From contig OW285197.1 of NCBI GenBank assembly GCA_935421135.1, positions 11,654,223 through 11,718,222 on the forward strand: 64,000 nucleotides of DNA, written 5' to 3'. Shown in pieces: positions 27,111 to 39,600 of the stretch (its first letter is position 1; the number at the start of each line of letters is the position of its first letter). This DNA is from Bugulina stolonifera (lineage: Eukaryota > Bryozoa > Gymnolaemata > Cheilostomatida > Bugulidae). The translations under genes were made by a program, and so were the position numbers. Below the pieces are notes generated by a model that worked only from the letters and a program-made list of their open reading frames with translations, was not told the origin of the DNA and searched no databases.

Positions 27111-30100
27111 GAATGTGCGACTTTTCGAAAAAGACAGTTCGAAACAGGACATTCCGAAACCGGACAATTCGCAACCGGACAGTTCGAAAACGTAAAAAAG
27201 AAGACAACTCTACAGCAACTTTTATATCGTATTGTGAAGCTTTTGCCGATATGGTATGCAAAGAGTAGTGTTTCCGTTTCCTGTCAATAATGTAGTTTCC
27301 CTTTGTAAAGTCCTACAAGTAATCAAGTTTCTCTAATTTTTTAATGTAATAATCGTTATTCTACTTTTATGTAGAATACTGTGTTGGATAAACAATGGCT
27401 ATAGAGTGAGACGAGTGTTACAACTTTATTTCACCAAAACCTTGTCAATCAGCTGGTGTTAAGTAAAGCTTAGTATTTTTTTAATTTAAAGCTTGACTTC
27501 TAAAACTTAGAATTATAAAATAATTATATTATCTATTATAATATAATATAATTACTTTAGCTGTAATGCTTAGTATTATTATAGGATCATGCTTTATTAG
27601 AAAAAAATGTAGTATTATGCTATTATGCATATTATAATAATAATTTAATAGTTGTAAATCTGTAGTCAAAGTGAAAGTCTAGTTAATGGTATAGTGGCTA
27701 TTTCATCTGTCCACACTTTTGTTTTATTTGTCATGTTTACAGTGAATTTTTAGTCAAACCTCGCCTTACAGTTCTTAACTGTTTGCCTTTAATTTTTTAT
27801 TCAACAGATACTTATCACTATCCTATCTGTAGGCTAACACACAGCAAATTGACCATTGTGTTATGCTGCAGGAAAATTACATCTCACTGGTACTGTGACT
27901 GTGTTAGTTTTGAAACTCTTTTTTCTAATACCATGTTTATACTACTGACTTTCTAAAATATTTATGCTACACCGTATGTCAACAGTTTGTTCGCTGCCGT
28001 TAGTTTACTTGACCTAAACACACTTTGGCTCGAGGTGAAAAAAACTAGTTGCTAGTATACCAAGTAGTTACACATCTGCTTTCTGCCATACATGTATATG
28101 AGTATTAGAATCAATAACATGCGCTGGGAGCTCACATAGGTGAGTATTGTAAGTATCCTTGTTTATTCAACAAAACATATTATATCTGACGTATTCATCA
28201 CTGATTGTAGGAGTACGAGTTGGTTGAAATGGAACTCGCATCTTTTAGCGTTGTCAAACAATTAGTGTGAGCGTGGTACATCTCTCTTCTGTCTGCCTCA
28301 GTTATAGACATTGCAGCCGTGAAGCGGTCACCTTCAAACAGGCCTAGTGAACTATGGACATTCTGACCGTCATCAGCTCCATGTATGCACTAGTCCTTTC
28401 AAGTGAGTTGTCTGTCTACAAGCATTTCACCTTCTATTACAGATATAATTTCTATCATCTGTGATCCTACTTTTTGTATCTCTGGCTAACATGTAGAAAT
28501 AAATACACCATCCCATTCGCCTACATTAGAGGTTACGCATAGTAATACATGTTTCACATTACTTTAAGTTGCATTGCTATGAATTGTATAATAGTAATAG
28601 ACTTACAGGTATTTACAGTCTGCCTCACAATCTCTCTGCTCACAATCTCTCTGCCTCCTGCCTCCCTCTCTTACTTGCAAAGTTGAAGTGGTAAAATCCA
28701 AGTTCAGCAGTAAACAGCTTCAAGACAAAGCTTTGTGCTGTATTAAACCCAATGGACTTGGACTCTATCTTGTTGGTGAACAGCTAATTTTTTTAAGGCT
28801 AGCAAATCGCAGTAGGGTAATGGTTAATAATGCTTAGGTTTAAATCCACTTAATGAGTTGACCATTTTTCAGTTTCATAGTTTACTTTTTTGAGAAAATC
28901 GACAGATGTGGGCGCAGTATTCTCTCTATAGACGTTTAACGACCACATGCTCTTGATTAACGATGAAAAACTATTTCAACTCCTCAGAACTCCATCTAAA
29001 AATGTCATCATCTAACTTTTCTGGTACTGCCCAACGTCTGATACTGCTATATAAATTATATTTTGCTATTCAAAGAATTTAACATGTTAATGGTAGTGGT
29101 TCTACCACAGGTACTTCTACATAATGCTCTGTTAGTGTAAACAATCGTGATGGAGACTTGAACTGCAGAGTTGTTGCGCTACATGCTGCCCTGTGTGTCC
29201 GAGTTAATTGGTTGAGATTGGTAAGGTATGAAAGTTGCTTGCAGCGCAGAGAAATGAGACCTGCTTCGATTGTCAAATATTACACCTTGTTTAAAGTATT
29301 GTTCTAATTGATTAGATGCTGTCAGTCACCAGATGTTGATGCTCTCAATTAATGTTCCTGAAAGTTGAAAAGACCTAGATACAAGCATCTTTAATGGGAT
29401 CCTTTTTAAGAACATGTTGCACTCTGACAATGTACAAATAGGTATTAACATTGTTCTTGTACACATCACTAACCAGTAGTGCATAGGCCTAAAATACAGC
29501 TATGTTTGATAATGTTCATTCTCAACAGCGGAATATGCCTCGGGTTGACACAAATTGTGAATGGGTGCAATTCCCATGGGGTTTCAGTACAGGTGATGTG
29601 CTGTGTTCAACCTTGTTTAGTCTCACAAGACTGTGTCCGCCTGAACACACACTGTCATGATGTACGAGTATATATATGGGTATATCCATTATATAACTTA
29701 TAATTATATTGTTTCTCAACTGTATAATAAATCATCTGTGGTCTTTCGCTTTGCACTTAGATGGGCGTAGCATATTTTACTAGCGGGTTTGGAGCACTGT
29801 ATACCCACATGTACATAACATGCGCAGCGCAAACGATGCCAATACCATGTACAAACAACATATACTACATGTATGTAAATTATCAGAGTGTTCACATTTG
29901 AACAGCAATATTGTCTTCTTGTTGCCTAAACTCTTTCTAGAGCAGAAAAGATCTATTTGTTCTACCAACCTTGTATTCATAAGTTTGCTGTATGTCACCA
30001 AAAAGCAGCAAACACCACAGCGTCTTTCCCTCAGTAATTGGCCAATCTTGTGGCGTTGCAAAGAATTCGGGTGCTAGTGATGATTTGTATAGTGCATACC

Positions 30101-30473
30101 GTACATACATGTACATGCATGGTATTTCTACCATAGGCCTCCATTGAAAATAATATAGCATACACCACGTATAACTTTGTAAAAGTACATGCCCACCTAA
30201 CTACACTGTTATCATTTCAATGTTTTCAGTTCTTGCAGAAGTTGTCTTCTCTCCATTTAGTGTTGGTCGTAGTCTGTTGTCACTTTAATTGATGATGATA
30301 CATGTTCTTGTTAACTACTTATTAAACCAAACCAAATAAAATGATTGAAATGGGGAACTCCAATTATTTAGGCACCTAAACATTAAATTGTGTACTTCCC
30401 CTTGAAACAAAAAGCATAATCTAATACACAATGAGACACGATTGATTAAATTGAAAGTCGTTTTACATGGCAT

Positions 30474-30810
30474 CTACAAATGAACAGGTTTTGACTTGAC
30501 CGTAAATGGCTGACATGCATTGATTTTAAAGCTAGTATTACATCTTTTATCTCTATTGGTAAAATATACGATGCAATGGCCAATAGCTTCTAGAAAGTCT
30601 TCCATATTTTCTCTTCTATAGTCTGCTACCAACCGATGCAGACTGTTGCGTAATGGCCTTGTTTCTGTCGATTCTTTCTTTACGGCTGGTTCACCCCTGT
30701 CTGCCAATTCTAGTGCAACCTGTATTGACACATCTTCTGTTCTGATTATTGAAATTAACTTCCACACATTGGGATGTCTGTGTCCAACCAAAGACCTGAT
30801 CCTACAGGAA
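30474..30810 (-). pseudogene. MULE-like transposase C-terminal fragment (left arm)
   Basis: The minus-strand frame reads HRHPNVWKLISII, then about 70 residues with RNSLHRLVADYRRENMEDFLEAI. The pattern HP.(I/V)WK(F/L)I...L, a run of charged residues, then L..L...Y....(L/M)..(F/Y)L.AI is what I know from the region after the catalytic domain in metazoan MULE transposases. A TTCCTGTAG acceptor-like site lies just upstream (about 30803). The catalytic region and N-terminus are not found in this arm, so I call it a fragment. Family assignment rests on memory of the motif, not on a search. Confidence 0.45.
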
Positions 30811-31434
30811 GATTGTGGCGAATAAATATTTTAGTAAGAAAGCAGACACAGCACGAATATGTACATCTACATGTACATGTATATGTATAACTATGTAAAT
30901 TTCAATAGATTGCCCTAGTACGGGTTGCTAGTCAGAGAATTAGTATTTGGCATAATATGTCGCAATAATTGAATCAAGTTATTAAGCAATAATACAAACA
31001 TACGAGTACATGTACTAACATAAATGTACATTATATCACATGCCTAAAATAATGCTTAAAACCAAAATTTTGCTCATAGAAAATCATTTTATTTACTTTA
31101 GACTAACATACAATTCCGCATCCTGTGACCACACAACATTTTGTTTGTGAACTTTCACTGAATTCATTACCAGTTTTCGGAATCAGTTGCAGTTGACCAG
31201 TTGTATTACATAAGTTTAATATCTAAACTAGTAGAAAATTCAAGGGAATACCAGATGAACAGAAAGAATAATAAAATTTTTCTGTATTAATGACATGTAC
31301 TGGTACTGGTATATTAATAATGCACATACAATGTTTTGCTTGGCCCTATCTCAATTCTGTGGCCATGTCAGTGACACTGTTTTTCACAAAATGTATTTCA
31401 ACCATTTGGTACTAATAAGCTATTGGTCATATTT

Positions 31435-31480
31435 AGAAGTTGTCCTCTCCCAAGAGATCATTTGGGAGAGGACAACTTCT
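31435..31480. repeat. Perfect hairpin with 19-bp stems
   Basis: AGAAGTTGTCCTCTCCCAA is followed after 8 bases by its exact reverse complement, and the pairing extends imperfectly outwards for another 13 bases. The mirrored site in the right arm (36937-36982) is the same structure with mismatches. Confidence 0.8.
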
Positions 31481-31821
31481 GATTATGATCAATGGGCAAT
31501 GTTCAGCCCCACCTAGCCATTCCAAACACAACCAATATTAGCTTACCTTGTATCACCTTGACAAAAGGAGCACAGCTTCCTATTATTACCAAATAGGCTC
31601 AAGCAAAGTGGCCAGAGACGAAAACTGCATTAACTTTGTACAATTCATTTTCTGTAGCACTATGTTTTGGTGCGTCATGTCGTTGAAAGGGTTAATTCTA
31701 TTCTACATTATTATATAACAACTAAAAGTTCACGAACTACTAAAAATGCAAAGCAAACAGTTCTCGCATAAGCATGAATTAAAATTTATAGAACTATTTA
31801 CAGTACACGATAGAAATTGCC

Positions 31822-32168
31822 TCTAGTTGCATGCAAATCCCATAGTATTTTATTCAGTATCCTATCCATACTTGTGACTTTGTATATTAGCAACTATTAG
31901 ACTACTACTACATGTAGTAGTAGTCTAATAGTTGCTAATATACAAAGTCACAAGTATGGATAGGATACTGAATAAAATACTATGGGATTTGCATAGTAGT
32001 AGTAATCTAATAGTTGCTAATATACAAAGTCACAAGTATGGATAGGATACTGAATAAAATACTATGGGATTTGCATAGTAGTAGTAATCTAATAGTTGCT
32101 AATATACAAAGTCACAAGTATGGATAGGATACTGAATAAAATACTATGGGATTTGCATGCAACTAGAG
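31822..32168. repeat. Hairpin element with three 82-bp tandem units
   Basis: The ends CTCTAGTTGCATGCAAATCCC (31822) and its reverse complement (to 32168) form terminal inverted repeats. Inside, one inverted copy (31830-31909) faces three direct copies with an exact 82-bp period (GCAT-TAGTAGTAGT boundaries at about 31909, 31991, 32073, with the last ending near 32159). The first inverted and direct copies would form a stem of about 80 bp. No counterpart is seen in the right arm, so it inserted or expanded after the arms formed. Confidence 0.8.
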
Positions 32169-32194
32169 TTATGCCCCTGGTCTGATAACGATAG

Positions 32195-32477
32195 AGGGAA
32201 ATTTTGAAAAAGGCAGTTCAAAACAGGACGTTTTACAACTGGACAGTTTGAAGCAGCACAGCTCGAAACTGTGTAGATTACATTTAGAAGAACAAAACTT
32301 GCAGATAATTAATTTTATATAACTGATTAAATGAACAAAATAGTATTAAAAACAAAAATTAGTTGAAATCTAGTGGTTGAGGCATGGGGTTAGGCGTTTC
32401 GAACTGTGCGTTGTTGAACTGTCCACTTTCGAAACGTCTCATTTCGAACTGTCTTTTTCGAACATTTGCACATTCGT
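32195..32477. mobile_element. Short MITE-like element sharing the giant element's termini
   Basis: The left end (TTTTGAAAAAGGCAGTTCAAAA, then GGACG...ACTGGACAG) and right end (GAACTGTCC...TTTCGAACTGTCTTTTTCGAA) carry the same GTTCGAAAC/GGACAG phrases as the ends of the giant inverted repeat. At about 280 bp with no coding capacity it looks like a non-autonomous relative, inserted inside the larger element. Confidence 0.65.
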
Positions 32478-32846
32478 ACCAAATAACCAAGTTACACCTA
32501 TTTTGTGTGGATCCTTGGTTTTTGATATTTTAATGTGTTACGGTCACTCCTGGTAATACCAATTCTACGACCAGCAGGCTGTTGGCTTTACTTATTGTTA
32601 GGTTTATATACGTATACAATGTACATGTATATGTGATTGTATGGTTGGATGATATGTAGGGGTGGGTAACTTATCAGAGAATGTATACGTGTACATTGTA
32701 TACGTATATAAACCTAACAATAAGTAAAACCAACAGCCTGCTGGTCGTAGAATTAGTATTACCAGATTGGCTGTAACATATTCAAACATGAAAAACCAAG
32801 GATCCATACAAAAATAAGTGTAACTTGGTAACTTGGTTACTTGGTA
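32477..32846. mobile_element. Foldback element with stems of about 150 bp
   Basis: The sequence from TACCAAATAACCAAGTTACAC to the GTATACAATGTACATG region is repeated in reverse complement up to GTGTAACTTGG...TTGGTA. Shared landmarks are GGATCCTTGGTTTTT, CTACGACCAGCAGGCTGTTGG and AACAATAAGTAAAACC-type phrases. Central single-stranded part is about 40 bp. It lies directly against the right end of the preceding MITE. Confidence 0.7.
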
Positions 32847-33189
32847 CAATGCACATATTATTATACATGTAGATGTACATGTGTGCGTATTAAACACAGT
32901 TCTACAAAGGGGTACATTGTTTGCTACAAAGGGATACGTTGTTTGCTACATGACTGCTAAGGGGTACCTAGGCTAAAAGAGGTTGGTTATACAGTGATGA
33001 TTTTTTAATCAAGGGATTTATATTTATAGAAGTTCGGAAGTGTAGAAATTCTAGATTGCCTTTGTTCTTCATAAAAAGTTAATCAGGGAAGCTGTTTTAT
33101 TTTATCCAGCAGCAAATTTAACCATTAATTACATGTAGTTTTAATATTAAGCGTGAGAAATTTTTATTGTAATAATAATTATAGTTTTA

Positions 33190-33640
33190 TATTAATCAAC
33201 CTGTCCATGCAGGATGATGTTTTGCTGAGGTGCTGCTTATGATTTGACAATAAACCATTATATTCACAACTTGCTGTGCAAATGAAGAAACAGTGCTACA
33301 AGTAATTTTAAATAAATATCATGTAATATTGGTATGCAAATAATATACATGTAATATCGAAGTCCTACTTTCAACCGATATCCATCTAACTGAATTATAT
33401 TTTACTGAGCCTAGGTGACTGATGCAAAAACAGCTGAACTTAACCAGTGTGAAAACTATAAAACACTACAATCGATGAAAGTTATATAATGCGTTACGCA
33501 GTTATCATATCACTAAATAATCAGTAAATAAAAATTTCATATCATACTGAATTTGTATATTTGTTTAACTGATGCATTTTAATAATGTATACATGCACTG
33601 CATGCCACATGACTGCTAAGGGGTTATAACTGCACCTCTG
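33190..33640. repeat. Inner inverted repeat, left copy (diverged)
   Basis: Colinear in reverse with 35630-36070: shared phrases include TTTGACAATAAACCATTATAT, AAATGAAGAAACAGT, AAGTCCTACTTTCAAC, TAAAACACTACA and CATGACTGCTAAGGGGT. It is clearly less similar than the outer arms and has a different centre of symmetry, so it may be an older repeat family. The terminal phrase GACTGCTAAGGGGTAC also occurs at 32945-32967. Confidence 0.65.
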
Positions 33641-34329
33641 GTTTGGTACTTATAGTTCAACTGATGATGATATTATTACTGTAGGTATTGTTTTATTTAG
33701 TAACCATCACCACCGTGAAACTAAAATATAACATGACATGGCTAAATATTTGTTATAGTAATTAAAGAATTAAACAGTACATGTAAATTAAACTAAAGAA
33801 ATTACACTGTCAAATTCGTAGTTATAGTAATAATTGATACAACAAGCAAATGCCATAAAATATAATAATGTAATAACTCATACCTTATGGTGCCTTCCAG
33901 AGTATACAGTTAGGCTTTAATTTGGAATAATATAACTGCTGAAGATATATAAATGTATTGTTGATAAGATTATAGAATAGTAGAATATTAGTGAAAAGCA
34001 GATCCAGAATTACATGTTGCTGGTTCTGCAAACTGTAAATGAATGAATTGATGTCTTACTAAGATAATGTGGACCTAAAATTATTATGATTCATAAGATA
34101 AAAAATATATGCCCAAACATGGTAAGATATAGACAAAAGCTGCACATATTGCAACAGTGTGATATCATATAGGATGTTGGAAATAATGTGGGGAACAAGG
34201 CATATTGCAGTCATGACTCTGATTCACTGCTATTCCTATTGTGGTAGATCATTAGATGGTTGGGCTTGTAAACAAAGTAGTTAATAAGAGTAGAAATTTT
34301 ATTTGCCCTAGCATAGGAACTTTACAGGG

Positions 34330-34600
34330 GTACTAAACTGACTAGACGTTTTATAACTGGACGATTTGCAAACTCAAACTCTAACCCCCCCCCAAACCCC
34401 CCCCCCAGATTCAGAACTTTAATTATTATATTTTTTTATTCTTGTGTTTTTTTTGGTTTTCACAACAAAGTTGTAGAGCACTAAAATAAATTTGTTGTCT
34501 ATGGGCTATGCTCTTCTAAATGTAATTCTACACAGTTTAAAACTTTCCAGTTTCGAAACGTCTTGTTTCAAACTTTCGTTTTCAAATGTTCCTTTGCCAC
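34330..34600. mobile_element. Second MITE-like element with giant-element termini, decayed
   Basis: The left side (ACTGACTAGACGTTTTATAACTGGACG) and right side (CCAGTTTCGAAACGTCTTGTTTCAAACTTTCGTTTTC) match the degenerate ends of the 32195-32477 element. An interior run of C (about 34386-34407) and a T/A-rich core replace coding sequence. It lies at the approximate centre of the palindrome. Confidence 0.5.
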
Positions 34601-34642
34601 TGAATTTGAAGGTAAAAACTGCATCCAGTTTTGAAGTCATAA

Positions 34643-35449
34643 TGTAATGGTTTCTGTGTTTTGGTGCGGTCGTCCTTGGACGACTATCGACCCAGAAATG
34701 AAGTGCCTATGAGTGGTAATAGGACTTCGCATTACATGAAAGATCGAGCGGTCTCAGTAGCCCAAATACTACCAAAGACGACCCATCTGATCCCAAGTCC
34801 GACCTTCAGACTATACAATGAAAGAGAGTGATCCGACCTAGTAGGCGGTTCGCAAAGCGAATGACCTGGCAAAAGGAAGTGAAAGTCTCTGTATCAAGTA
34901 TAGATGTGTCTTTATTGAAAGCCAAGTGTAGACTGAGACAATGAACAGTAAAACAATGCCCTTTATATAGTATAAGGACTTCCGGCCGACGTGACGTCGG
35001 GAAAAGACGACGTGTGGTCGTCCGGAAGTTGCGCAACAAGATGGCTGCCGGAAGCCCGACGGCCGACCCAAAATGGGTCGGGTTCTACAAAAGTTGCTTA
35101 TAATGGTCCAATTCATGTACAAAATGAATATCAATGGATTCTGAGAGGTCGGGCCTCTGTACATGAGTATAAAAGGCATTAAAAGACTTAGTAACAATCA
35201 TGTAACTATATACAACAATATAGGAGTAAGATACATGAATAAGTGATGAGTATAAACACATGGAGACACGTATACAGACGGTAATTAAGTGGTTTGAACA
35301 TGCAATGCAGTTGAAGGTAAGTATACGAACACTAATTATGAGAATGTTAGCGTCAGATGAGTAGCGCTGTAACAACTACTAGGCACTTAAGGTGCGATGG
35401 AGCTTCGTCCGGGAGTTGGAGTCGTATACAAATGTCCTGTACCATCACA
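34643..35449 (-). mobile_element. Solo LTR of an LTR retrotransposon (minus orientation)
   Basis: Read on the minus strand it starts TGTGATGGTACAGG and ends CCATTACA. It contains TATATAAAG (around 34960) and, about 50 bp downstream, AATAAAG (34911-34916), the expected promoter and polyadenylation spacing of an LTR. It matches 47997-48694 over most of its length. The 4-bp repeat ATAA flanks both ends (34639-34642 and 35450-35453). No gag or pol sequence adjoins it, so it is a solo LTR left by recombination. Its GC-rich middle has several short palindromes (CCCGACGTCACGTCGG-like). Confidence 0.8.
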
Positions 35450-35629
35450 ATAATACACACGATACACAAATTGAATTGAATACACACGATGTCCTGTTTC
35501 AAGGGGATGGCAATGTTTGTAAGCATACACAAAAATGTACTTGTAAATTCACAATCATGTCCACTTAATAAACATAACTACTATAGCTTGTGTAATTTAG
35601 AATGCTGCTATACCATGAGTTCCCAACCT

Positions 35630-36070
35630 TTTTTTCAGCCTTTGTACCCCTAGCAGTCATGTGCAAACAACGTACCCCTTTGTAACAAAACACTGTCTTT
35701 GGTCTAATTCAATTAATGTTGCATGTATACATTATTAAAATGTATACAGATGCAGTATAGTAAGAAATTTTAATTTATCAATTATTTAGTGATAACTGCG
35801 TCTGCGTAATACACGTATAACTTTCACCGACTGTAGTGTTTTATGGCTTCCACACTGGTTTAGCTGAACTTTATCTGCATCAGTCAATTAAGCTCAGTGA
35901 AATATAATATTCAATTATATGAATATCAGTTGAAAGTAGGACTTTGATATTATATTCTTTGCATACCAATCTTACATGATATTTATTTAAAATTGCTTGT
36001 ATAACTGTTTCTTCATTTGCACGGCAAGTTGTGTATATAATGGTTTATTGTCAAATCATAGGCCCTTTAG
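35630..36070. repeat. Inner inverted repeat, right copy (diverged)
   Basis: Reverse-complement partner of 33190-33640, beginning GTACCCCTAGCAGTCATGTG and ending around ATAATGGTTTATTGTCAAATC. Confidence 0.65.
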
Positions 36071-36639
36071 GTCTATTGCATTGTAGAACCTTACTCAACT
36101 TGCTATTTGTAACATGTTGCTGTGCTTAATATGCGTGGCTTATACGAAGAAGCAGACTATAAAAATCCTGGAGTCTTTTACAGGTGGATAATATGTTAGA
36201 ACTCTCCACTGGTGCGTGGTGGTGGAAGTGCTGTTTACAGAGGTTTCATATAATAATCAAAAATGGTGAAATGATAATCAACATATACTGGTGCTGTGTA
36301 GGAAGAGACAGACTTGGATGTAAGGGATCTTTAAAGATGGATGGCCCTCGGGTAGCCTAAGTAGCTTTAGCTGGTAGATCTTAGGTAAAGGTAATGCTTT
36401 ATTGGCTGTTAAATGTCAACATTGTGTGAAAATGTCATCTTCTAGTCTTATAATAATATACTCGTGGATTACCAATTTGACCTTTATTCATATTGCATAT
36501 ACATTGTATGTGTTACATTGTAATACATTTTCTTTATTCACTAACTGTATCTGCAAACTATTTTCAAAATGGCCACCACTTGGTATTATAAAAATAGTGT
36601 CTATGAATAAGTAAAATTCATACACCAGTATATTGTAAC

Positions 36640-39600
36640 TAGTTCTATGGGATAAATTTTAACTCATGCTTATGCGAAAACTGTTGCTTTTGCATTTTTA
36701 ATAGTTCATGAACTTTAACCTGTTGTATAATAATGTAGAATAGAAAATGAATTGTACAAAGTTAATGCAGTTTTCGTCTCTGGCCACTTAGCTTGAGCCT
36801 ATTTGGTAATAATGGGAAGCTATACTCCTTGTGTCAAGGCGATACAAGGTAAGCTAATATTGGTTGTGTTTGGAATGGCTAGGTGGGGCTGAACCATAAA
36901 ATTCTATGGGCTGAACATTGCCCATTGATCATAATCAGAAGTTGCCCTCTCCCAAATGATCTTCTGGAAGAGGACAACTTCTAGTTATGATCAAATGGTT
37001 GAAATACATTAGGTGAAAAACAGTGACAGTGACATGACCACAGAAATTAAATAGGGCCTAGCAAAACATTATATGTGCATTATTGGTACACATGTACATG
37101 TTGTTAATACAGAAAAAAAAAATCATTATATTTTTTCTGTATACATTTTATTATTTTCCATTTTCCATTAAATTAAATATTAGAATATACATAGTAATTG
37201 GCTGCTGTCTAAGTTGTAGGTTTACACAGTAATCAGCAACAAATGCAAAGTGAATAGTTTAGTAGAACTATTCTCAAACTAGATTTTTAGCCATTTACAA
37301 TGAAGTGGCTGATGCATATCTAAAATGTAGTTTCAGCCAAAACAATGCAGCAACTATTTCATTAAGATGACATGGAACTTTAAAAGATGGTAAAGTCAGA
37401 GCAAACCCCTCCTTGCTTTTTCTTTTTATGAGATGAATTCACTTAGCAAGCAAATATTGACTACAAGCAGAATTCTGGTTTTAAAAAAATTCTTTTAGGC
37501 GTGTGAAATAATACATATACATGTACATTGTACATATGTATTGCTGCTAAATAACTTAAATAACTTGTTGGCATCAGTGCGACCTAACTAATACTAATTC
37601 TCTGACTAGCAACCCGTACTAGGGCAATCTTTTGAAATTGACATAATTATACATATGTCTGCTTTCTTACGAAAATATTTATTTACCACAATCTTGCTGT
37701 AGGATCAAGTCTTTGACTGGACAAAGGCATCCGAGTATATGGAAGTTAATTTCGATAATTAACCAAGATGATGTGGCAGTTCAGACTGCATTGAAGTCAG
37801 CAGACAGGGGTGAACCACCCAGAAAGAAAGTGTCAACTGAAACGAGAAGATTAGAAAATAGGCTACATAGGCTGGTCGCCGACTATTATAGAAGACAAAA
37901 TATGGAGGTCTTCCTCAAAGCAATCGACCACAACATCCGCCACTTCATCAACAGAGTGATGTAACTTTTAAATAATATTAGGATGTCAAGCTAAAGCATT
38001 TACAGCAATATATGTATAAGTGTCTAAATAGTTTAAATTTTATACTTGCAATAAGGGATTTTGTTTGTTTTGGTTAAATGAATATGTAAAACGACCATAT
38101 ATTACCATCAAATTTTGTGAACAGACTACGACTAGCACTAAATGAAGAGAAGACAACTTCTGCAAGAACTGAAAACATTGAAATGATAACAGTGTAATTA
38201 GGTGGGCATGTACTTTTACAAAAATATACGTGGTGTATGCTATATTATTTTCAATGGAGGTCTATGCCAGAAATACCATGCATGTACATGTATATGCGGT
38301 ATGTACGATACAAATGTTTACGAGCGCTCCCTTGCAACCCTTTGCAACGCCACAAGATTGGCCAATTACTAAGGAGAAGGTGCTGTGGTGTTTGCTGCCT
38401 TTTGGTGACATACAGCAAACTTATGAATACAAGGTTGGTAGAACAAATAGATCTTTTCTGCTCTAAAAAGAGTTTAGGCAACAAGAAGACAATATTGCTG
38501 TTCAAATGTGAACACTCTGATAATTTACATACATGTAGTATATGTTGTTTGTACATGGTATTGGCATCGTTTGCGCTGCGCATGTTATGTACATGTGGGT
38601 ATACAGTGCTCCAAACCCGCTAGTAAAATATGCTACGACCATCTAAGTGCAAAGCAAAAGACCACAGATGATTTATTATACAGTTGAGAAACAATATAAT
38701 TATAAGTTATATAATGGATATACCCATATATACTCATACATCATGACAGTGTGTGTTCAGGCGGACACAGTCTTGTGAGACTAAACAAGGTTGAACACAG
38801 CACATCACCTGTACTGAAACCCCATGGGAATTGCACCCATTCACAATTTGTGTCAACCCGAGGCATATTCCGCTGTTGAGAATGAACATTATCAAACATA
38901 GCTGTATTTTAGGCCTATGCACTACTGGTTAGTGATGTGTACAAGAACAATGTTAATACCTATTTGTACATTGTCAGAGTGCAACATGTTCTTAAAAAGG
39001 ATCCCATTAAAGATGCTTGTATCTAGGTCTTTTCAACTTTCAGGAACATTAATTGAGAGCATCAACATCTGGTGACTGACAGCATCTAATCAATTAGAAC
39101 AATACTTTAAACAAGGTGTAATATTTGACAATCGAAGCAGGTCTCATTTCTCTGCGCTGCAAGCAACTTTCATACCTTACCAATCTCAACCAATTAACTC
39201 AAACACACAGGGCAGCATGTAGCGCAACAACTCTGCAGTTCAAGTCTCCATCACGATTGTTTACACTAACAGAGCATTACGTAGAAGTACCTGTGGTAGA
39301 ATCACTACCATTAACATGTTAAATTCTTTGAATAGCAAAATATAATTTATATAGCAGTATCAGACGTTGGGCAGTACCAGAAAAGTTAGATGATGACATT
39401 TTTAGATGGAGTTCTGAGGAGTTGAAATAGTTTTCCATCGTTAATCAAAAGCAAGTGGTCGTTAAACGTCTATAGAGAGAATACTGCGCCCACATCTGTC
39501 GATTTTCTCAAAAAGGTAAACTGTGAAACTGAAAAATGGTCAACTCAATAGCTATTTTCTTACAATATCATGACGGGCATGTATAGTTAACTTACAATCT

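Larger units (their letters stand above)
27111..31800 (+). repeat. Left arm of the giant inverted repeat
   Basis: About 4.7 kb that reappears reversed at about 36640-41540. The inner limit is set where the match fades, near AAAATTTATAGAAC at about 31790. The arm contains mirrored non-recognised open frames (29079-29276, 29479-29703, 29780-30161), the transposase-like fragment at 30474-30810 and a perfect 46-bp hairpin at 31435-31480. Apart from the transposase fragment the open frames look like chance products. Confidence 0.8.

Noticed and set aside
29479..30161. Mirrored open frames in both arms (also at 38230-38922).
   Set aside because: Their duplication follows from the inverted repeat, frames on both strands are open alike, and no domain is visible.
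31900..32160. Possible CRISPR-like array, because of the regular 82-bp spacing.
   Set aside because: The whole 82-bp unit repeats with no variable spacers, and the host is a eukaryote.
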